A stretch of DNA of 64,000 bases from an uncultured Flavobacteriaceae bacterium (GCA_947488345.1 CANKZQ010000001.1:1253501-1317500), one strand, 5' to 3'; positions 26,062-36,200 are shown, numbered from the stretch's first letter. Made by a program: numbers and translations. The notes: generated from the letters alone by a model not told the origin.

Positions 26062-26871
26062 TTAATATACTTCTGTCAACGCTGTAACATCTCCTGAAGT
26101 AAAAGGACGATCTGTACCGTTACTACAAGCTAGCATCCAAGAACCATTCTCAGCACCAGTTGGTGTACCAGGAATGTATACTGCTCCTACACCAGCATCT
26201 CCTTCATCTCCACCTCTTCCACAACTAAAAGCACGATTAAAATAATCTGTATGACGAAAACCAATTGCATGGCCAATTTCGTGCGCTATCACAGTAGCCG
26301 CATCAGCAGGAATACCACCTCTTCTAGGATTGTATACATCCGAATTTAGCACAATCGGTGTTGCCGGATCTCCGTTAGCATCTGGAAAACCAGCGCTACG
26401 TCCTAAAATGGTACTTCCTCTAGATTTTCTTAATTTTTGTGATAAGATATCAATATCTGCTCCTTCACTATTTGCTCTTGCAAAAATAATATCTAAACCT
26501 AAAGAGTTATATCTATTTAATGCATCATCAAATGCGGCTTGCATTGTAGCATTAAAATCGGCATCCATATAAACTGAAACAACTCTCCCATCAGGACCAA
26601 CAATATTATTAGTTCGATAGTGTTTTTGGTTCTCCTGATTCGGTTGTAGTTCGTCTATTTGTTCTAATGTTAAAAAAATGTCTCCTTCAACCACATATCC
26701 TTCGTTACCCATAAAGGTGTCAACAAACACGTCATCGGTATTGAAACCGGCAGCTTCAATTTTTGCTAAAACTTTAGTATCAATATTTCCTTCATCCAAG
26801 GTGTCAGAAGTACAAGCGACGATTGCAGAAACAGCTAGTGCTGCTATTGCATAAATTTTAATTTTTCTCAT
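26062..26871 (-). CDS. HEIGH-type (M57-like) metalloprotease lipoprotein
   Basis: This 269-residue protein starts, at the ATG at 26871, with a lipoprotein signal (MRKIKIYAIAALAVSAIVAC); a start at 26943 would put 24 residues before the signal. The zinc-protease motif VIAHEIGHAIGFRHTDYF (HExxHxxGxxH) identifies the dual-action HEIGH peptidase family, assigned to M57 as far as I recall, in the metzincin-like clan. It is probably anchored in the outer membrane or periplasm; the substrate is unknown. It converges with the PiT gene and is separated from nrdA by a terminator. Confidence 0.92.
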   Translation of the reverse strand: MRKIKIYAIAALAVSAIVACTSDTLDEGNIDTKVLAKIEAAGFNTDDVFVDTFMGNEGYVVEGDIFLTLEQIDELQPNQENQKHYRTNNIVGPDGRVVSVYMDADFNATMQAAFDDALNRYNSLGLDIIFARANSEGADIDILSQKLRKSRGSTILGRSAGFPDANGDPATPIVLNSDVYNPRRGGIPADAATVIAHEIGHAIGFRHTDYFNRAFSCGRGGDEGDAGVGAVYIPGTPTGAENGSWMLACSNGTDRPFTSGDVTALTEVY

Positions 26872-26985
26872 AAAAATATTTAATTTTTTAGTTAATAAGC
26901 GCGAATATAGCCAAAATAAAACATATTTATAATAATTGTTCACAAATAACTATTAATACCTCAAACACAAGTTATTTTCTACAAA

Positions 26986-27021
26986 AAAAAGGGAAATATA
27001 TGATCATATATTTCCCTTTTT
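26986..27021. terminator. Intrinsic terminator, 36-bp perfect palindrome, after nrdA
   Basis: A perfect 18+18 bp palindrome centred on TGATCA, with GGGAAAT stems and A/T runs on both sides, lies just beyond the nrdA stop and ends the nrdBA transcript. Confidence 0.88.
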
Positions 27022-27044
27022 AAATTTATTAATACCTTTATTTC

Positions 27045-29498
27045 TTATGATCCACACATTAGGCAATCATCACCTTCACCTTCTTTGGCTCGTGCAATCA
27101 TTGCTCTATATTCTTCTGGTGTCATTTCAGTATCATTTGAAATTACCGCATTTACTTGCGTATCTGCTGCTACACTCGCAGGAACAGCAGCTGGCTTCGG
27201 CGCTTCTACTTCCTGTTTCTTTGACAAGGTAAACTGCTTCGCATTTACCGCAGACTTTGTTCTTAAATAGTACATTCCTGTTTTTAAGCCCGATTTCCAA
27301 GCATAAAAATGCATGGAGGTTAATTTACTATAATCAGGGTCTTGCATAAATAAGTTCATTGATTGCGACTGGTCAATAAAGTAACCACGTTGACGTGCCA
27401 TATCAATGATATCTTTCATGCTTAATTCCCAAACCGTTTTATATAAATCTTTTAAATCTTGTGGAATTTCATCAATGTGCTGAATAGAACCATTCGCACG
27501 CATAATACTTTCTTTCATGCTATTGTCCCACAAACCTAATTCTACTAAGTCTTCTAGTAAATGCTTGTTTACAACAATGAACTCACCAGATAATACTCTA
27601 CGTGTATAAATATTCGAAGTATATGGCTCAAAAGCTTCGTTGTTTCCTAAGATTTGAGAAGTAGATGCTGTTGGCATCGGCGCCACTAATAACGAGTTAC
27701 GTACACCGTGCTTCATTACTTGCTTACGTAGTTTTTTCCAATCCCATCTTCCGCTCAGGTCATCTTCAGAAATATTCCACATATTAAATTGGAATTCGCC
27801 CTCACTCATTGGTGACCCTTTAAAGGTAGAATACGGTTCTTTCGCTTTTGCTATTTCCATTGAAGAAGTCACAGCTGCAAAATATAATGTTTCAAAAATA
27901 TCTTGATTCAACTGTTTTGCTTCATCAGAGGTAAATGGCATACGTAATTGAATAAAAGCATCAGCCAGACCTTGAATTCCTAAGCCTACTGGTCGATGTC
28001 TGAAATTAGAATTCTCAGCTTCTTTAATAGGATAATAGTTGCGATCGATCACACAATCTAAATTACGTGTTACCTTTTTCGTAACGTCATATAATTTTTT
28101 ATGATTGAAATACTTTTTACCTTCTTTGTCTTCACTTACAAACATAGAAACGGCAATCGATGCTAAGTTACACACGGCAACCTCATCTTTTGCTGTGTAC
28201 TCCATAATCTCAGTACATAAATTTGACGAACGGATAGTTCCTAAATTTTTCTGATTTGATTTACGGTTGGCAGCATCTTTATATAACATATAAGGATTAC
28301 CTGTTTCAATCTGTGCCTCTAATATTTTCTCCCAAAGCTCACGAGCTCTAATTGTTTTTCTTCCTTTCCCTACTTTCTCATAACCTTCATATAGTTTCTC
28401 AAACTCGTCACCATAGGTGTCGAATAAATGAGGGCACTCATTAGGACACATTAAGGTCCATTCTCCATCTTCTTGTACACGTTTCATGAATAAATCTGGA
28501 ATCCACATCGCATAGAATAAATCACGCGCACGGTTTTCTTCAGCTCCCGTATTCTTTCTAAGATCTAAGAAATTGAATACATCGGCATGCCAAGGTTCTA
28601 AATACATAGCGAAAGAACCTTTACGTTTTCCTCCTCCTTGATCTACATAACGAGCGGTGTCATTATACACTTTTAGCATTGGTACAATTCCGTTTGAGGT
28701 ACCATTTGTGCCACGAATATAAGAACCTGTTGCTCTTACATTATGAATAGACAATCCAATACCTCCTGCAGATTGTGAAATCTTTGCTGTTTGCTTTAGC
28801 GTATCGTAAATACCATCAATACTATCGTCTTGCATTTGCAATAAGAAACATGATGACATTTGAGGTTTTGGTGTACCTGCATTGAACAAAGTTGGTGTTG
28901 CATGCGTAAAAAACTTCTTACTCATTAACTCATACGTAGCAATAGCCTCATCTAAATCATTCAAGTGAATTCCGATAGCCACACGCATCAACATATGTTG
29001 TGGACGTTCAGCAATAACACCATTTAATTTTAGTAGATATGAACGTTCTAATGTTTTAAACCCAAAATAATCATAGTTAAAATCTCTATTGTAGATAATT
29101 GTAGAGTCTAACTTAGCCGCATTATCCATGATGACTTTGTACGTATCATCAGCAATTAACGGCGCTTTTTTTCCGGTGCGCGGATTTACATATGTATATA
29201 AATCTTTGACAACTTCAGAAAATGTTTTCTTTGTGTTTTTATGTAGATTCGATACAGCAACTCTTGCTGCTAATTTAGCATAATCAGGATGTTGCACTGT
29301 CATCGTCGCAGCCGTTTCGGCGGCAAGGTTGTCTAATTCAGAGGTGGTTACGCCATCATATAAGCCTTCAATCACACGCATCGCTACTTTGGTAGGATCT
29401 ACCATTTTATTCAAACCATAACTCATTTTTCGAATTCTGGCGGTGATTTTATCAAACATTACGGGCTCTTTTCTGCCATCTCTTTTTAGTACAAACAT
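27045..29498 (-). CDS. nrdA: Class Ia ribonucleoside-diphosphate reductase, alpha subunit
   Basis: NrdA reduces NDPs to dNDPs using the radical supplied by NrdB. The 817-residue protein has an N-terminal ATP cone ([18 protein letters not shown]), the active-site Cys in MSSCFLLQM, the second-half NLCTEIMEY site (Asn-Cys-Glu of the radical mechanism), the Thr/Ser-rich [19 protein letters not shown] stretch and a C-terminal redox pair DDCLMCGS. The ATP cone implies dATP-dependent overall activity control. It follows nrdB by 79 bp in the same direction and is probably one operon. Confidence 0.97.
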   Translation of the reverse strand: MFVLKRDGRKEPVMFDKITARIRKMSYGLNKMVDPTKVAMRVIEGLYDGVTTSELDNLAAETAATMTVQHPDYAKLAARVAVSNLHKNTKKTFSEVVKDLYTYVNPRTGKKAPLIADDTYKVIMDNAAKLDSTIIYNRDFNYDYFGFKTLERSYLLKLNGVIAERPQHMLMRVAIGIHLNDLDEAIATYELMSKKFFTHATPTLFNAGTPKPQMSSCFLLQMQDDSIDGIYDTLKQTAKISQSAGGIGLSIHNVRATGSYIRGTNGTSNGIVPMLKVYNDTARYVDQGGGKRKGSFAMYLEPWHADVFNFLDLRKNTGAEENRARDLFYAMWIPDLFMKRVQEDGEWTLMCPNECPHLFDTYGDEFEKLYEGYEKVGKGRKTIRARELWEKILEAQIETGNPYMLYKDAANRKSNQKNLGTIRSSNLCTEIMEYTAKDEVAVCNLASIAVSMFVSEDKEGKKYFNHKKLYDVTKKVTRNLDCVIDRNYYPIKEAENSNFRHRPVGLGIQGLADAFIQLRMPFTSDEAKQLNQDIFETLYFAAVTSSMEIAKAKEPYSTFKGSPMSEGEFQFNMWNISEDDLSGRWDWKKLRKQVMKHGVRNSLLVAPMPTASTSQILGNNEAFEPYTSNIYTRRVLSGEFIVVNKHLLEDLVELGLWDNSMKESIMRANGSIQHIDEIPQDLKDLYKTVWELSMKDIIDMARQRGYFIDQSQSMNLFMQDPDYSKLTSMHFYAWKSGLKTGMYYLRTKSAVNAKQFTLSKKQEVEAPKPAAVPASVAADTQVNAVISNDTEMTPEEYRAMIARAKEGEGDDCLMCGS

Positions 29499-29577
29499 AT
29501 CTACATTATTTTTAGGTTAGGGTATTCTGGGTGTCTTACGACGTATTTTATTGTTTAGCGAACTTTATTGAATATCA

Positions 29578-30552
29578 TTAAAAATCAGCATCAAAACTGA
29601 TAGATCCTGTTCCACCAGATTTTACACCCGCTTTTTGATATTCTGACACTCTTTTTTCAAAGAAATTTGTTTTTCCTTCTAAAGAAATCATTTCCATAAA
29701 ATCAAAAGGGTTAGTTGAATTATACACTTTCTCACAGTGAAAATCCTCCAATAAACTATCAGTTACGAACTCTAAATATTGTGTCATTAATTTAGCATTC
29801 ATTCCAATTAAACTAACAGGTAATGATTCTGTAATAAAGCCTCTTTCTATATCTAAGGCATCAACCAAGATCTCTTTGATACGTTCTTTAGGCACTTTAT
29901 TTACAATATGATTATTATGTAAATGCACGGCAAAATCACAATGCATCCCTTCATCACGAGAAATTAACTCATTAGAAAAAGTCAATCCTGGTAATAATCC
30001 TCTTTTTTTCATCCAAAAAATAGAACAAAAACTTCCTGAGAAGAAAATACCTTCAACGGCTGCAAATGCAATTAAACGCTCTGCAAAACTATCACTCTCA
30101 ATCCATTTTAAGGCCCATTCTGCCTTATCTTTAATGGCAGGAAAAACTTCGATTGCTCTAAATAATTGATCTTTTTCCGCCTCATTTTTCACATAGGTAT
30201 CAATCAATAATGAATATACTTCTGAGTGAATGTTTTCCATCATGATCTGGAAACCATAAAAGAATTTCGCCTCAGAATACTGCACTTCATTTACAAAATT
30301 TTCGGCTAAGTTTTCATTTACAATTCCATCAGAAGCCGCGAAAAAAGCCAAAATATGCTTGATAAAATAGCGCTCATCATCACTTAACTTATTCTCCCAA
30401 TCACTAATATCTTGATGTAAATCGATTTCCTCTGCTGTCCAAATACTAGCCTCTTGCTTTTTATACCATTCCCAAATATCTTGATGTTGGATTGGAAAAA
30501 TTACGAATCTATTATCGTTTGGGGCTAAAATGGGTTCTACTACTTGCGACAT
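29578..30552 (-). CDS. nrdB: Class Ia ribonucleoside-diphosphate reductase, beta subunit
   Basis: NrdB holds the diiron-tyrosyl radical cofactor needed by NrdA. In its 324 residues the ligands are visible: the helix [12 protein letters not shown] (Asp), [12 protein letters not shown] (Glu, His and, four residues after His, the radical Tyr), [10 protein letters not shown] (Glu) and [10 protein letters not shown] (Glu and His). Presence of the Tyr indicates a class Ia rather than Ic enzyme. It is the first gene of the pair. The upstream 282 bp contain a perfect DnaA box and 11-bp repeats. Confidence 0.97.
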   Translation of the reverse strand: MSQVVEPILAPNDNRFVIFPIQHQDIWEWYKKQEASIWTAEEIDLHQDISDWENKLSDDERYFIKHILAFFAASDGIVNENLAENFVNEVQYSEAKFFYGFQIMMENIHSEVYSLLIDTYVKNEAEKDQLFRAIEVFPAIKDKAEWALKWIESDSFAERLIAFAAVEGIFFSGSFCSIFWMKKRGLLPGLTFSNELISRDEGMHCDFAVHLHNNHIVNKVPKERIKEILVDALDIERGFITESLPVSLIGMNAKLMTQYLEFVTDSLLEDFHCEKVYNSTNPFDFMEMISLEGKTNFFEKRVSEYQKAGVKSGGTGSISFDADF

Positions 30553-30649
30553 ATTAAATCAAGTTTTTTTAAAAGTTTGGACTACGAAAAAGTTTGGATG
30601 ATCGGTTGAAACAAAGATTGAATTTTTCATTGAAAAATGAAAATCATAA

Positions 30650-30658
30650 TTATCCACA
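30650..30658 (+). promoter_or_regulatory. Perfect DnaA box upstream of nrdBA
   Basis: TTATCCACA, the consensus DnaA box, lies about 100 bp upstream of the nrdB start. In E. coli, DnaA binding upstream of nrdAB couples dNTP supply to replication. A single box may also occur by chance. Confidence 0.45.
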
Positions 30659-30702
30659 AAACAAGGCAAGTTTTTAACAAAATGAGTTTTTTTGAAAAAA
30701 AT

Positions 30703-30724
30703 CTTAACAAAAGCTTAACATTCA
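30703..30724. promoter_or_regulatory. 11-bp direct repeat (CTTAACAAAAG/CTTAACATTCA) upstream of nrdB
   Basis: Two head-to-tail 11-bp units share CTTAACA, about 150-170 bp upstream of nrdB and downstream of the DUF3109 stop on the same strand. The form resembles the repeats of the 17-24 kb locus, which shows that the motif is not restricted to phosphate-type genes. Confidence 0.35.
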
Positions 30725-30834
30725 ATTGACTGATTTTCAGTATATTAAAATTTAAGATTTTACGCTACAAGCATAAATCACTGGTGATTCCATTTTCTGC
30801 GTAAAATGAAAAAAAAGCAGCAAAAATTGAAAAA

Positions 30835-31404
30835 TTATTTTTTATGCTTTTCGGCCACTTTTTCTAACTCGACATACCAGTCTTCTCCAAACTTTCGAAT
30901 CAATGCTTGCTTCACAAATATATACACTGGTACTTGTAGTTCTTTACCGAGCGTACAGGCGTCATCACATATTTCCCATTTATGGTAATTGACTGCTGAG
31001 AATTCAGAATAATTTTGCACTCGAACGGGATATAAATGACAAGATATGGGCTTTTTCCAAGTGACTTCACCTTGATTAAAAGCTTCTTCAATACCACATT
31101 GTGCAATTCCTTTTTCGTCATAATTAATATAAACACAACTATCATCACTTGGTATCAGCGGAGTTTCGTATTCACCATTAACCGTAATATACAATCCTTG
31201 ATCTTCAATTGTTTCAATTCCTTCTTTGGTTAAAAAAGGTTTTACTTTTGGATAGATGTCCATTAGAATTTTTAACTCCTCCTCCTCCAATGGCGCTCCT
31301 GCTTCTCCATCTACACAACACGCACCCTTACACGCCGATAAATTACACACAAACTCCTTTTCGATAATCTCTTCTGAGACGATTGTTTTTCCTAATTGAA
31401 ACAT
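30835..31404 (-). CDS. DUF3109-family Cys-rich protein
   Basis: This 189-residue protein is cytoplasmic (no signal peptide) and Cys-rich: FVCNLSACKGACCVDGEAG near the N-terminus, CGIEEAF and SCHLYPVR in the middle, and CDDACTLG near the C-terminus. This pattern matches the DUF3109 family, related to the YkgJ-type Zn/Fe-cluster proteins, whose function is unknown. The conserved Cys set suggests a bound metal or iron-sulphur cluster. It stands upstream of nrdB on the same strand, but a 282-bp gap separates them. Confidence 0.88.
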   Translation of the reverse strand: MFQLGKTIVSEEIIEKEFVCNLSACKGACCVDGEAGAPLEEEELKILMDIYPKVKPFLTKEGIETIEDQGLYITVNGEYETPLIPSDDSCVYINYDEKGIAQCGIEEAFNQGEVTWKKPISCHLYPVRVQNYSEFSAVNYHKWEICDDACTLGKELQVPVYIFVKQALIRKFGEDWYVELEKVAEKHKK

Positions 31405-31535
31405 CCTGTAGCCTTGAATTATGAATTACAAAAATACTTTTATTTTAACAAAATATTCTTCCTAAATTTACAATTATTTAATACTGATATACTACCGTGT
31501 TTCAGTACATTTACCGAAAATTTAAATGCCCTTTT

Positions 31536-32114
31536 ATGGATTTTAATTTAAAAGAGATATTTACTGCATTTATGGTGCTGTTCGCCGTGATTGATATTAT
31601 AGGTAACGTACCTATTATTATAGATTTGCGTAAAAAAGTAGGACATATAGAATCAGAAAAAGCTTCTATCATCGCCGGCGTCATTATGATTGTTTTTCTC
31701 TTTCTAGGGCAAAGCTTATTAAGTCTTATTGGGATAGATGTAAATTCATTTGCCGTAGCTGGTGCATTTATCTTGTTTTTTATTGCTTTAGAAATGATTT
31801 TAGGCATTACACTTTACAAAGATGATGATGACGGAAACATTACTGCTTCTGTTTTTCCGTTGGCTTTTCCGCTAATAGCGGGGCCTGGAAGTTTAACAAC
31901 CTTGTTATCGCTTCGCGCAGAATTCGCTATAGAAAATATAATTGTCGCTGTATTAGCCAATGTAATTTTGATCTATATCGTCTTAAAAACTTCTGCTAAA
32001 ATAGAACGTATCATTGGTCCAAACGGAATTAAAATTATTCGTAAAATATTTGGGGTTATTTTATTGGCTATATCGGTAAAACTATTTGCCGCTAATATTA
32101 AACTGCTGTTCTAA
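31536..32114 (+). CDS. MarC-family integral membrane protein
   Basis: This 192-residue inner-membrane protein has six hydrophobic helices and the MarC-family features LFAVIDIIGNVPIIIDL near the N-terminus and FPLAFPLIAGPGSLTTLL in the middle. I start it at the ATG at 31536 (MDFNLKEIF); a frame opening at 31497 adds 13 polar residues not expected in the family. MarC proteins were once thought to confer antibiotic resistance, but their transport substrate is unknown. Its stop codon abuts the ATG of the next gene, so translation is probably coupled. Confidence 0.9.
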   Translation: MDFNLKEIFTAFMVLFAVIDIIGNVPIIIDLRKKVGHIESEKASIIAGVIMIVFLFLGQSLLSLIGIDVNSFAVAGAFILFFIALEMILGITLYKDDDDGNITASVFPLAFPLIAGPGSLTTLLSLRAEFAIENIIVAVLANVILIYIVLKTSAKIERIIGPNGIKIIRKIFGVILLAISVKLFAANIKLLF

Positions 32115-32720
32115 ATGACATATGATGCCTTAATTATTGGTGGTGGAGCAGCGGGCATGTCATGTGCCTTAGTACTTGGATCGGCAAAAGAGAAATCCTT
32201 TGCATCGACTAAGACCATTGGAATTATTACACATCAGAAAGCCTCACACCTGCAAACTGCTCTTTTTAATAACGTCTTAGGTCTTGCTCCAAAAACTACA
32301 GGCGCTTCTATTTTAAAAAGTGGACTCGATCAACTGGCCGATCTCTATCCTCATGTTGATCAAATAACACAGCAAAAAGTACAAGAAATCTCGAAAACAG
32401 CAGACCTGTTTTCGATTGTTACCAACAAGAATACATATAAAGCTAAACTGGTTATCGTGGCGCTGGGTTATACCAAGCTAATTACGGTAAAAGGACTCGA
32501 AAGCTATATTCAAGCCCATCAAAAAGCCAAACCAGAAAAGGAACGTATTCAACTAAAAAATACCGATCACTTGATCGAGCCGGGACTCTATGTTGCTGGT
32601 ACCTTAGCAGGATGGCGCAGTCAATTTGCGATTGCTTGTGGTAGCGGTGCTGCGGTAGCTACCGATATTCTTACACTATGGAACGATGGTAAGCATGTAA
32701 AAGTGCATGATAAAATTTAG
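32115..32720 (+). CDS. Reduced thioredoxin-reductase-like flavoprotein
   Basis: The 201-residue protein begins with a dinucleotide-binding motif (DALIIGGGAAGMSCALVLG) and ends with a thioredoxin-reductase-type FAD motif (GLYVAGTLAGWRSQ, then AIACGSGAAVATDIL). Full-length enzymes have about 310 residues. Here the central NADPH domain is missing and there is no CxxC redox pair, so it should bind FAD but not act as a classical thioredoxin reductase. Its ATG follows the MarC stop directly, which implies a shared role. Whether it takes electrons from another partner is unknown. Confidence 0.85.
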   Translation: MTYDALIIGGGAAGMSCALVLGSAKEKSFASTKTIGIITHQKASHLQTALFNNVLGLAPKTTGASILKSGLDQLADLYPHVDQITQQKVQEISKTADLFSIVTNKNTYKAKLVIVALGYTKLITVKGLESYIQAHQKAKPEKERIQLKNTDHLIEPGLYVAGTLAGWRSQFAIACGSGAAVATDILTLWNDGKHVKVHDKI

Positions 32721-32809
32721 TAGAGGCATCACCTTACACTTATCCAAACATTCTTTCTTACAATATTACTGCGCCTTACCCGTTTAGGTAGTTCACTAAA
32801 AAATTAACC

Positions 32810-33391
32810 ATGAAAAACACTTTTTTAAAGACCCTATGCGTAGCATTACTCGGAATTCTTATTGTTTCTTGTAGTAAAGATGATGAAACACCTTCTTTTC
32901 AAAAAGAGAACTTTTTATCAGAATTTTTAACCTCTACCTTATTTGACGAAGAATCCGACAGCAGGATAAACAGCGGAGACTTTGAATTTGGCTTAGAATT
33001 TACTCCAACAGTTAAAGGAAATATAACGTCAATATCGGTTCAATTACCAGATGCAAACGACAATTTACGAATCACTTTTTGGGATACTGAGACGAAAACC
33101 GCCCTTAGAACTGAAAATGTGAATGTAGCATTAGCAGACACAAACTATTCATTTGACATAGACGCATTAGCATTAGTTAAAGATAAAAAGTATATGATTA
33201 CCATGAATTCTAACGATTGGTACCATAGAACAAAAGCAGATAATAGTGAGGTTGCTTATCCTATTAGCATTGGCAATATAGACATCAATAATTATGGCTA
33301 TTTTTCAGGTACTGACCAGACCTATCCAACAACTTTTTATGATAATTACTACGCCGGTGATTTAGCCTTCGACTTTGAGCGTAGCGAATAA
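32810..33391 (+). CDS. Lipoprotein, DUF4082-like
   Basis: This 193-residue protein has a lipoprotein signal (LLGILIVSCSKDDE, Cys near residue 21). The rest is a beta-sandwich-like sequence (FGLEFTPTVKGNITSISVQL, LRITFWDTETKTALRTENV, KDKKYMITMNSNDWYHR, YFSGTDQTYPTTF), resembling the DUF4082 carbohydrate-binding-like fold. This assignment is by eye and moderate. It is followed by a strong terminator and has its own upstream gap of 89 bp, so it may be monocistronic. Confidence 0.78.
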   Translation: MKNTFLKTLCVALLGILIVSCSKDDETPSFQKENFLSEFLTSTLFDEESDSRINSGDFEFGLEFTPTVKGNITSISVQLPDANDNLRITFWDTETKTALRTENVNVALADTNYSFDIDALALVKDKKYMITMNSNDWYHRTKADNSEVAYPISIGNIDINNYGYFSGTDQTYPTTFYDNYYAGDLAFDFERSE

Positions 33392-33411
33392 GTAACCGTA
33401 TATTTTTCATC

Positions 33412-33451
33412 AAAAAAGAGGGAGCAAATTTGAAATTTGTTCCCTCTTTTT
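33412..33451. terminator. Bidirectional intrinsic terminator
   Basis: A long hairpin (AGAGGGAGCAAATTT pairing with AAATTTGTTCCCTCT with one G-T pair) with A and T tracts lies between the convergent lipoprotein and S41 protease genes. Confidence 0.9.
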
Positions 33452-33471
33452 ATCTTTAATCTTAAGGAATA

Positions 33472-35064
33472 TTAATTCTTGATATAGTTTATCTTATACT
33501 CTAATTCTTTCACTCTCTCAAGCATTTTATCGTCTTGATTTAACACCATATAAAAAGCTAAATCATTAAACAAAGAACGCGCGAAAACCGACTTTAAATA
33601 TCGTTTGTAATAATTTCTATTATCAATCTCTCCTTGCGTATTCTTTTGTACAATTGCCAAAAATTCGTTCAAGATTTTTTCATCTTCATCAAACCGCTCC
33701 ATAAATTCTGAAAGCGAATACTGTTCTAGCTCAACTCTATTCTCGTCTACGTATTCAAAGGCAAATTGTCTCATTGCCGGGATATAAAAATTGCCAAAAT
33801 AGGCGATAGAATCAATTGCCACAAACTCATCTGGTACAATTCCTCCTCCTCCATAAACGGTTTTGCCTTTAGGCGTCGTATACTTTAAAGAATCTGCCAC
33901 TTTTATACTATCAACACTGCTCATTTCTCCATTCAAATAGCGCTCTCTAAAACTGTCATTATAATAATCATTCTCACCTTCATAAGGCTTTTGAATAGAC
34001 CTGCCTGTAGGTGTATAATACCTCGACACTGTAAGTCGCACTGCCGAACCATCTCCTAATCCCATTTCTTGCTGTACTAATCCTTTACCGAAAGAACGTC
34101 GTCCTACGATGACTCCTTTATCATTATCTTGTAAAGCTCCGGCGATAATTTCACTCGCTGAAGCGGAATTTTCATCAATAAGTACATATACCTTTCCATT
34201 TTCAAAATCTCCCTTCGCACTTGCAAAAGACTTATCAACTTTACCTCCTTTATTTTTGGTAAAAACAATTAGTTTATCATCTTCTAAAAACTCATCAACC
34301 ATTTTTGTCGCAACGCCCAAATAACCTCCAGGATTACCTCGTAAGTCTAACACCAAATGCTCCATGTTTTTTGCTATCAACTCATCAAGGGCTTTCTTAA
34401 ATTCTTTATAGGTAGTCGCGGCAAAGCGCTGTACTTTTATATACCCTAAACTATCATTCATCATGTAGTGGGCGTCAATACTTTTAATAGCTACCTTTCC
34501 TCTCTTGAGTAGTACTTTGTACAATTTATTCTCTGATTTTCTAAAAATCGTGAGATTTACCTTTGTTTTGGGCTTTCCTTTTAAGGTTTTAATGATAACG
34601 TCGTTATTCAACTTCTTCCCATACAGCGTATCGTTATCGGCCATGAGAATTCTATCTCCGGGTTTTATCCCCGCTTTTTTACTGGGTCCATCTTCTAAAA
34701 CTTGTACTACCGCAATCGTATCTTTATACATTCTAAATGACACACCAATTCCTACAAACTCACCATTCATACGTTCAGCAATATCATCAGCTTCTGCTGC
34801 CGGTATGTAAACCGAATGTGGGTCTAATTTTCCTAATAATTGCTGAATGGTTCCGTCGAGTAGACTATCCGTATTCACTTTATCAACATAATCGTACTGA
34901 ATATAATCGATCAAGCGCTTAATCTTTTCTTCTTGGGGTGTCTGATTGAAAAGCATTACATTGTTCTTTTTAGAATAATCTAATGTGCTTCCAATAAAAA
35001 TCCCTAAGCCCACCGCTATCGCCAAGAACAACGGAATATATACTTTGTTTTTATCCATTTTCAT
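33472..35064 (-). CDS. S41-family C-terminal processing peptidase
   Basis: This 530-residue protease is exported or membrane-anchored by an N-terminal hydrophobic segment (YIPLFLAIAVGLGIFIG). It has a PDZ domain (~residues 90-175, VVQVLEDGPSKKAGIKPGD) and the S41 catalytic pair: Ser in DENSASASEIIAGAL and Lys in RRSFGKGLVQQE. Such Ctp enzymes trim periplasmic proteins. The start overlaps the end of the dCMP deaminase gene by 14 bp (8 bp if the second Met is used), so the two genes are translationally linked on the minus strand. Confidence 0.94.
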   Translation of the reverse strand: MKMDKNKVYIPLFLAIAVGLGIFIGSTLDYSKKNNVMLFNQTPQEEKIKRLIDYIQYDYVDKVNTDSLLDGTIQQLLGKLDPHSVYIPAAEADDIAERMNGEFVGIGVSFRMYKDTIAVVQVLEDGPSKKAGIKPGDRILMADNDTLYGKKLNNDVIIKTLKGKPKTKVNLTIFRKSENKLYKVLLKRGKVAIKSIDAHYMMNDSLGYIKVQRFAATTYKEFKKALDELIAKNMEHLVLDLRGNPGGYLGVATKMVDEFLEDDKLIVFTKNKGGKVDKSFASAKGDFENGKVYVLIDENSASASEIIAGALQDNDKGVIVGRRSFGKGLVQQEMGLGDGSAVRLTVSRYYTPTGRSIQKPYEGENDYYNDSFRERYLNGEMSSVDSIKVADSLKYTTPKGKTVYGGGGIVPDEFVAIDSIAYFGNFYIPAMRQFAFEYVDENRVELEQYSLSEFMERFDEDEKILNEFLAIVQKNTQGEIDNRNYYKRYLKSVFARSLFNDLAFYMVLNQDDKMLERVKELEYKINYIKN

Positions 35065-35479
35065 TTAAATAAACCAATTCAATGCCTGCTTTTTCCAAAA
35101 ATTTCAATCCCGAATCATCTTTATATGCCTGAGCATATACCAACCGTTTTATACCCGATTGATGTATTAACTTACTACATTCTTTACACGGCGACATTGT
35201 AATGTACAAGGTTGCTCCATTGCATGATTGTGTAGAAGAAGCTACTTTCAAAATTGCATTTGCTTCTGCATGTAAGACATACCATTTTGTATAATTTTCT
35301 TCATCTTCGCAGGTATTTTCAAATCCCGTTGGTGTTCCATTGTAGCCATCAGAAATGATCATTTTTCCTTTTACGATTAAGGCTCCAACTTGTTTTCGTT
35401 TACAATAGGATAATTTCGCCCATTCTTTTGCCATTTTCAAATAGGCGATATCGTATTTTCGTTGTTTTTTTTCGGTCAT
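35051..35479 (-). CDS. dCMP deaminase
   Basis: This cytoplasmic zinc enzyme deaminates dCMP to dUMP for dTMP synthesis. The 142-residue protein carries LHAEANAI (His ligand and catalytic Glu) and MSPCKECSKLI (two Cys ligands), plus the GYNGTPTGFENTCEDEE segment typical of the ComEB/dCMP deaminase family. I use the ATG at 35479 (MTEKKQRKYD); the frame extends four codons further to 35491. It overlaps the downstream S41 gene by 8-14 bp. It is related to TadA at 5460-5909 only by fold. Confidence 0.94.
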   Translation of the reverse strand: MTEKKQRKYDIAYLKMAKEWAKLSYCKRKQVGALIVKGKMIISDGYNGTPTGFENTCEDEENYTKWYVLHAEANAILKVASSTQSCNGATLYITMSPCKECSKLIHQSGIKRLVYAQAYKDDSGLKFLEKAGIELVYLNENG

Positions 35480-35600
35480 TGATAAATACACTTATTGTGT
35501 CTGACTCATGTAAGGTTAGTATAAAATAAACTCCTAAAATACTAGAATATTTTATGTTGTACAAAGTACATAGAAAAAATGTAGGTTTCTTGTTAAAATT

Positions 35601-36182
35601 TTACCAAAATTTCCGCCCTGAAAGCATCGGAATCACAATGCCAATTACAATGGCCGATAATGCCAATATCCAATCTCGTTTTTTAATCCTAAAAACGTTC
35701 GACGCAATATATCCTGCAACTAAAATTAGAATAACAATAACAATTTGAGCGAGTTCAACTCCTAGCGCAAATTCTAGCAACGGAAGTAATTTCCCTTCAT
35801 TATCAATCAAGGTCATCTTCAAGAACCCTGACAAGCCTAAACCATGAATCAAGCCAAAGAAAAATGCAAAAAAGACATTCGTATTTGACTGATGAAAATT
35901 CTTTCTGTTCAACGTAAAAATATTAACCGCCGCCGTGATTAAAATAGTCAATGGTATTAGAAATTCTATGATATTTTTAGGTACGTTGACAATTTCATAG
36001 GTTGCCAAACCGAGCGTTGTTGTATGCCCCAGCGTAAAAAATGTGATAAGCCATAAGGCTTTCTTCCAATCATTGAAATTATAGACTACTGCTAGCACGA
36101 TGAAGAACAAAATATGATCGTACGCTTCCCAATCTAGCACATGCTTAAATGCCAACTCTATAAATAGTTTAAAATCATCCAT
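35601..36182 (-). CDS. HupE/UreJ-like integral membrane protein
   Basis: This 193-residue protein has about six transmembrane segments and the conserved His-bearing motifs of the HupE/UreJ_2 family: HVLDWEAYDHILFF, FTLGHTTTLGL and FGLIHGLGLSGFL. Relatives are proposed metal (Ni/Co) permeases or accessory proteins, but no hydrogenase or urease genes are nearby, so the substrate is open. It follows the SpoU methyltransferase by 18 bp and is probably co-transcribed. A 109-bp gap to dCMP deaminase shows no features. Confidence 0.88.
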   Translation of the reverse strand: MDDFKLFIELAFKHVLDWEAYDHILFFIVLAVVYNFNDWKKALWLITFFTLGHTTTLGLATYEIVNVPKNIIEFLIPLTILITAAVNIFTLNRKNFHQSNTNVFFAFFFGLIHGLGLSGFLKMTLIDNEGKLLPLLEFALGVELAQIVIVILILVAGYIASNVFRIKKRDWILALSAIVIGIVIPMLSGRKFW

Positions 36183-36200
36183 ACTGTAAAATTACAAAAC

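Noticed and set aside
30650-30658. Chromosomal replication origin suggested by a DnaA box
   Set aside because: Only one box is present; no box cluster, dnaA/dnaN gene or AT-rich unwinding element is seen, so a regulatory site is the better reading.
31536-32114. Multiple-antibiotic-resistance determinant (MarC)
   Set aside because: The historical MarC name does not reflect demonstrated resistance activity; the family is kept as membrane protein of unknown substrate.
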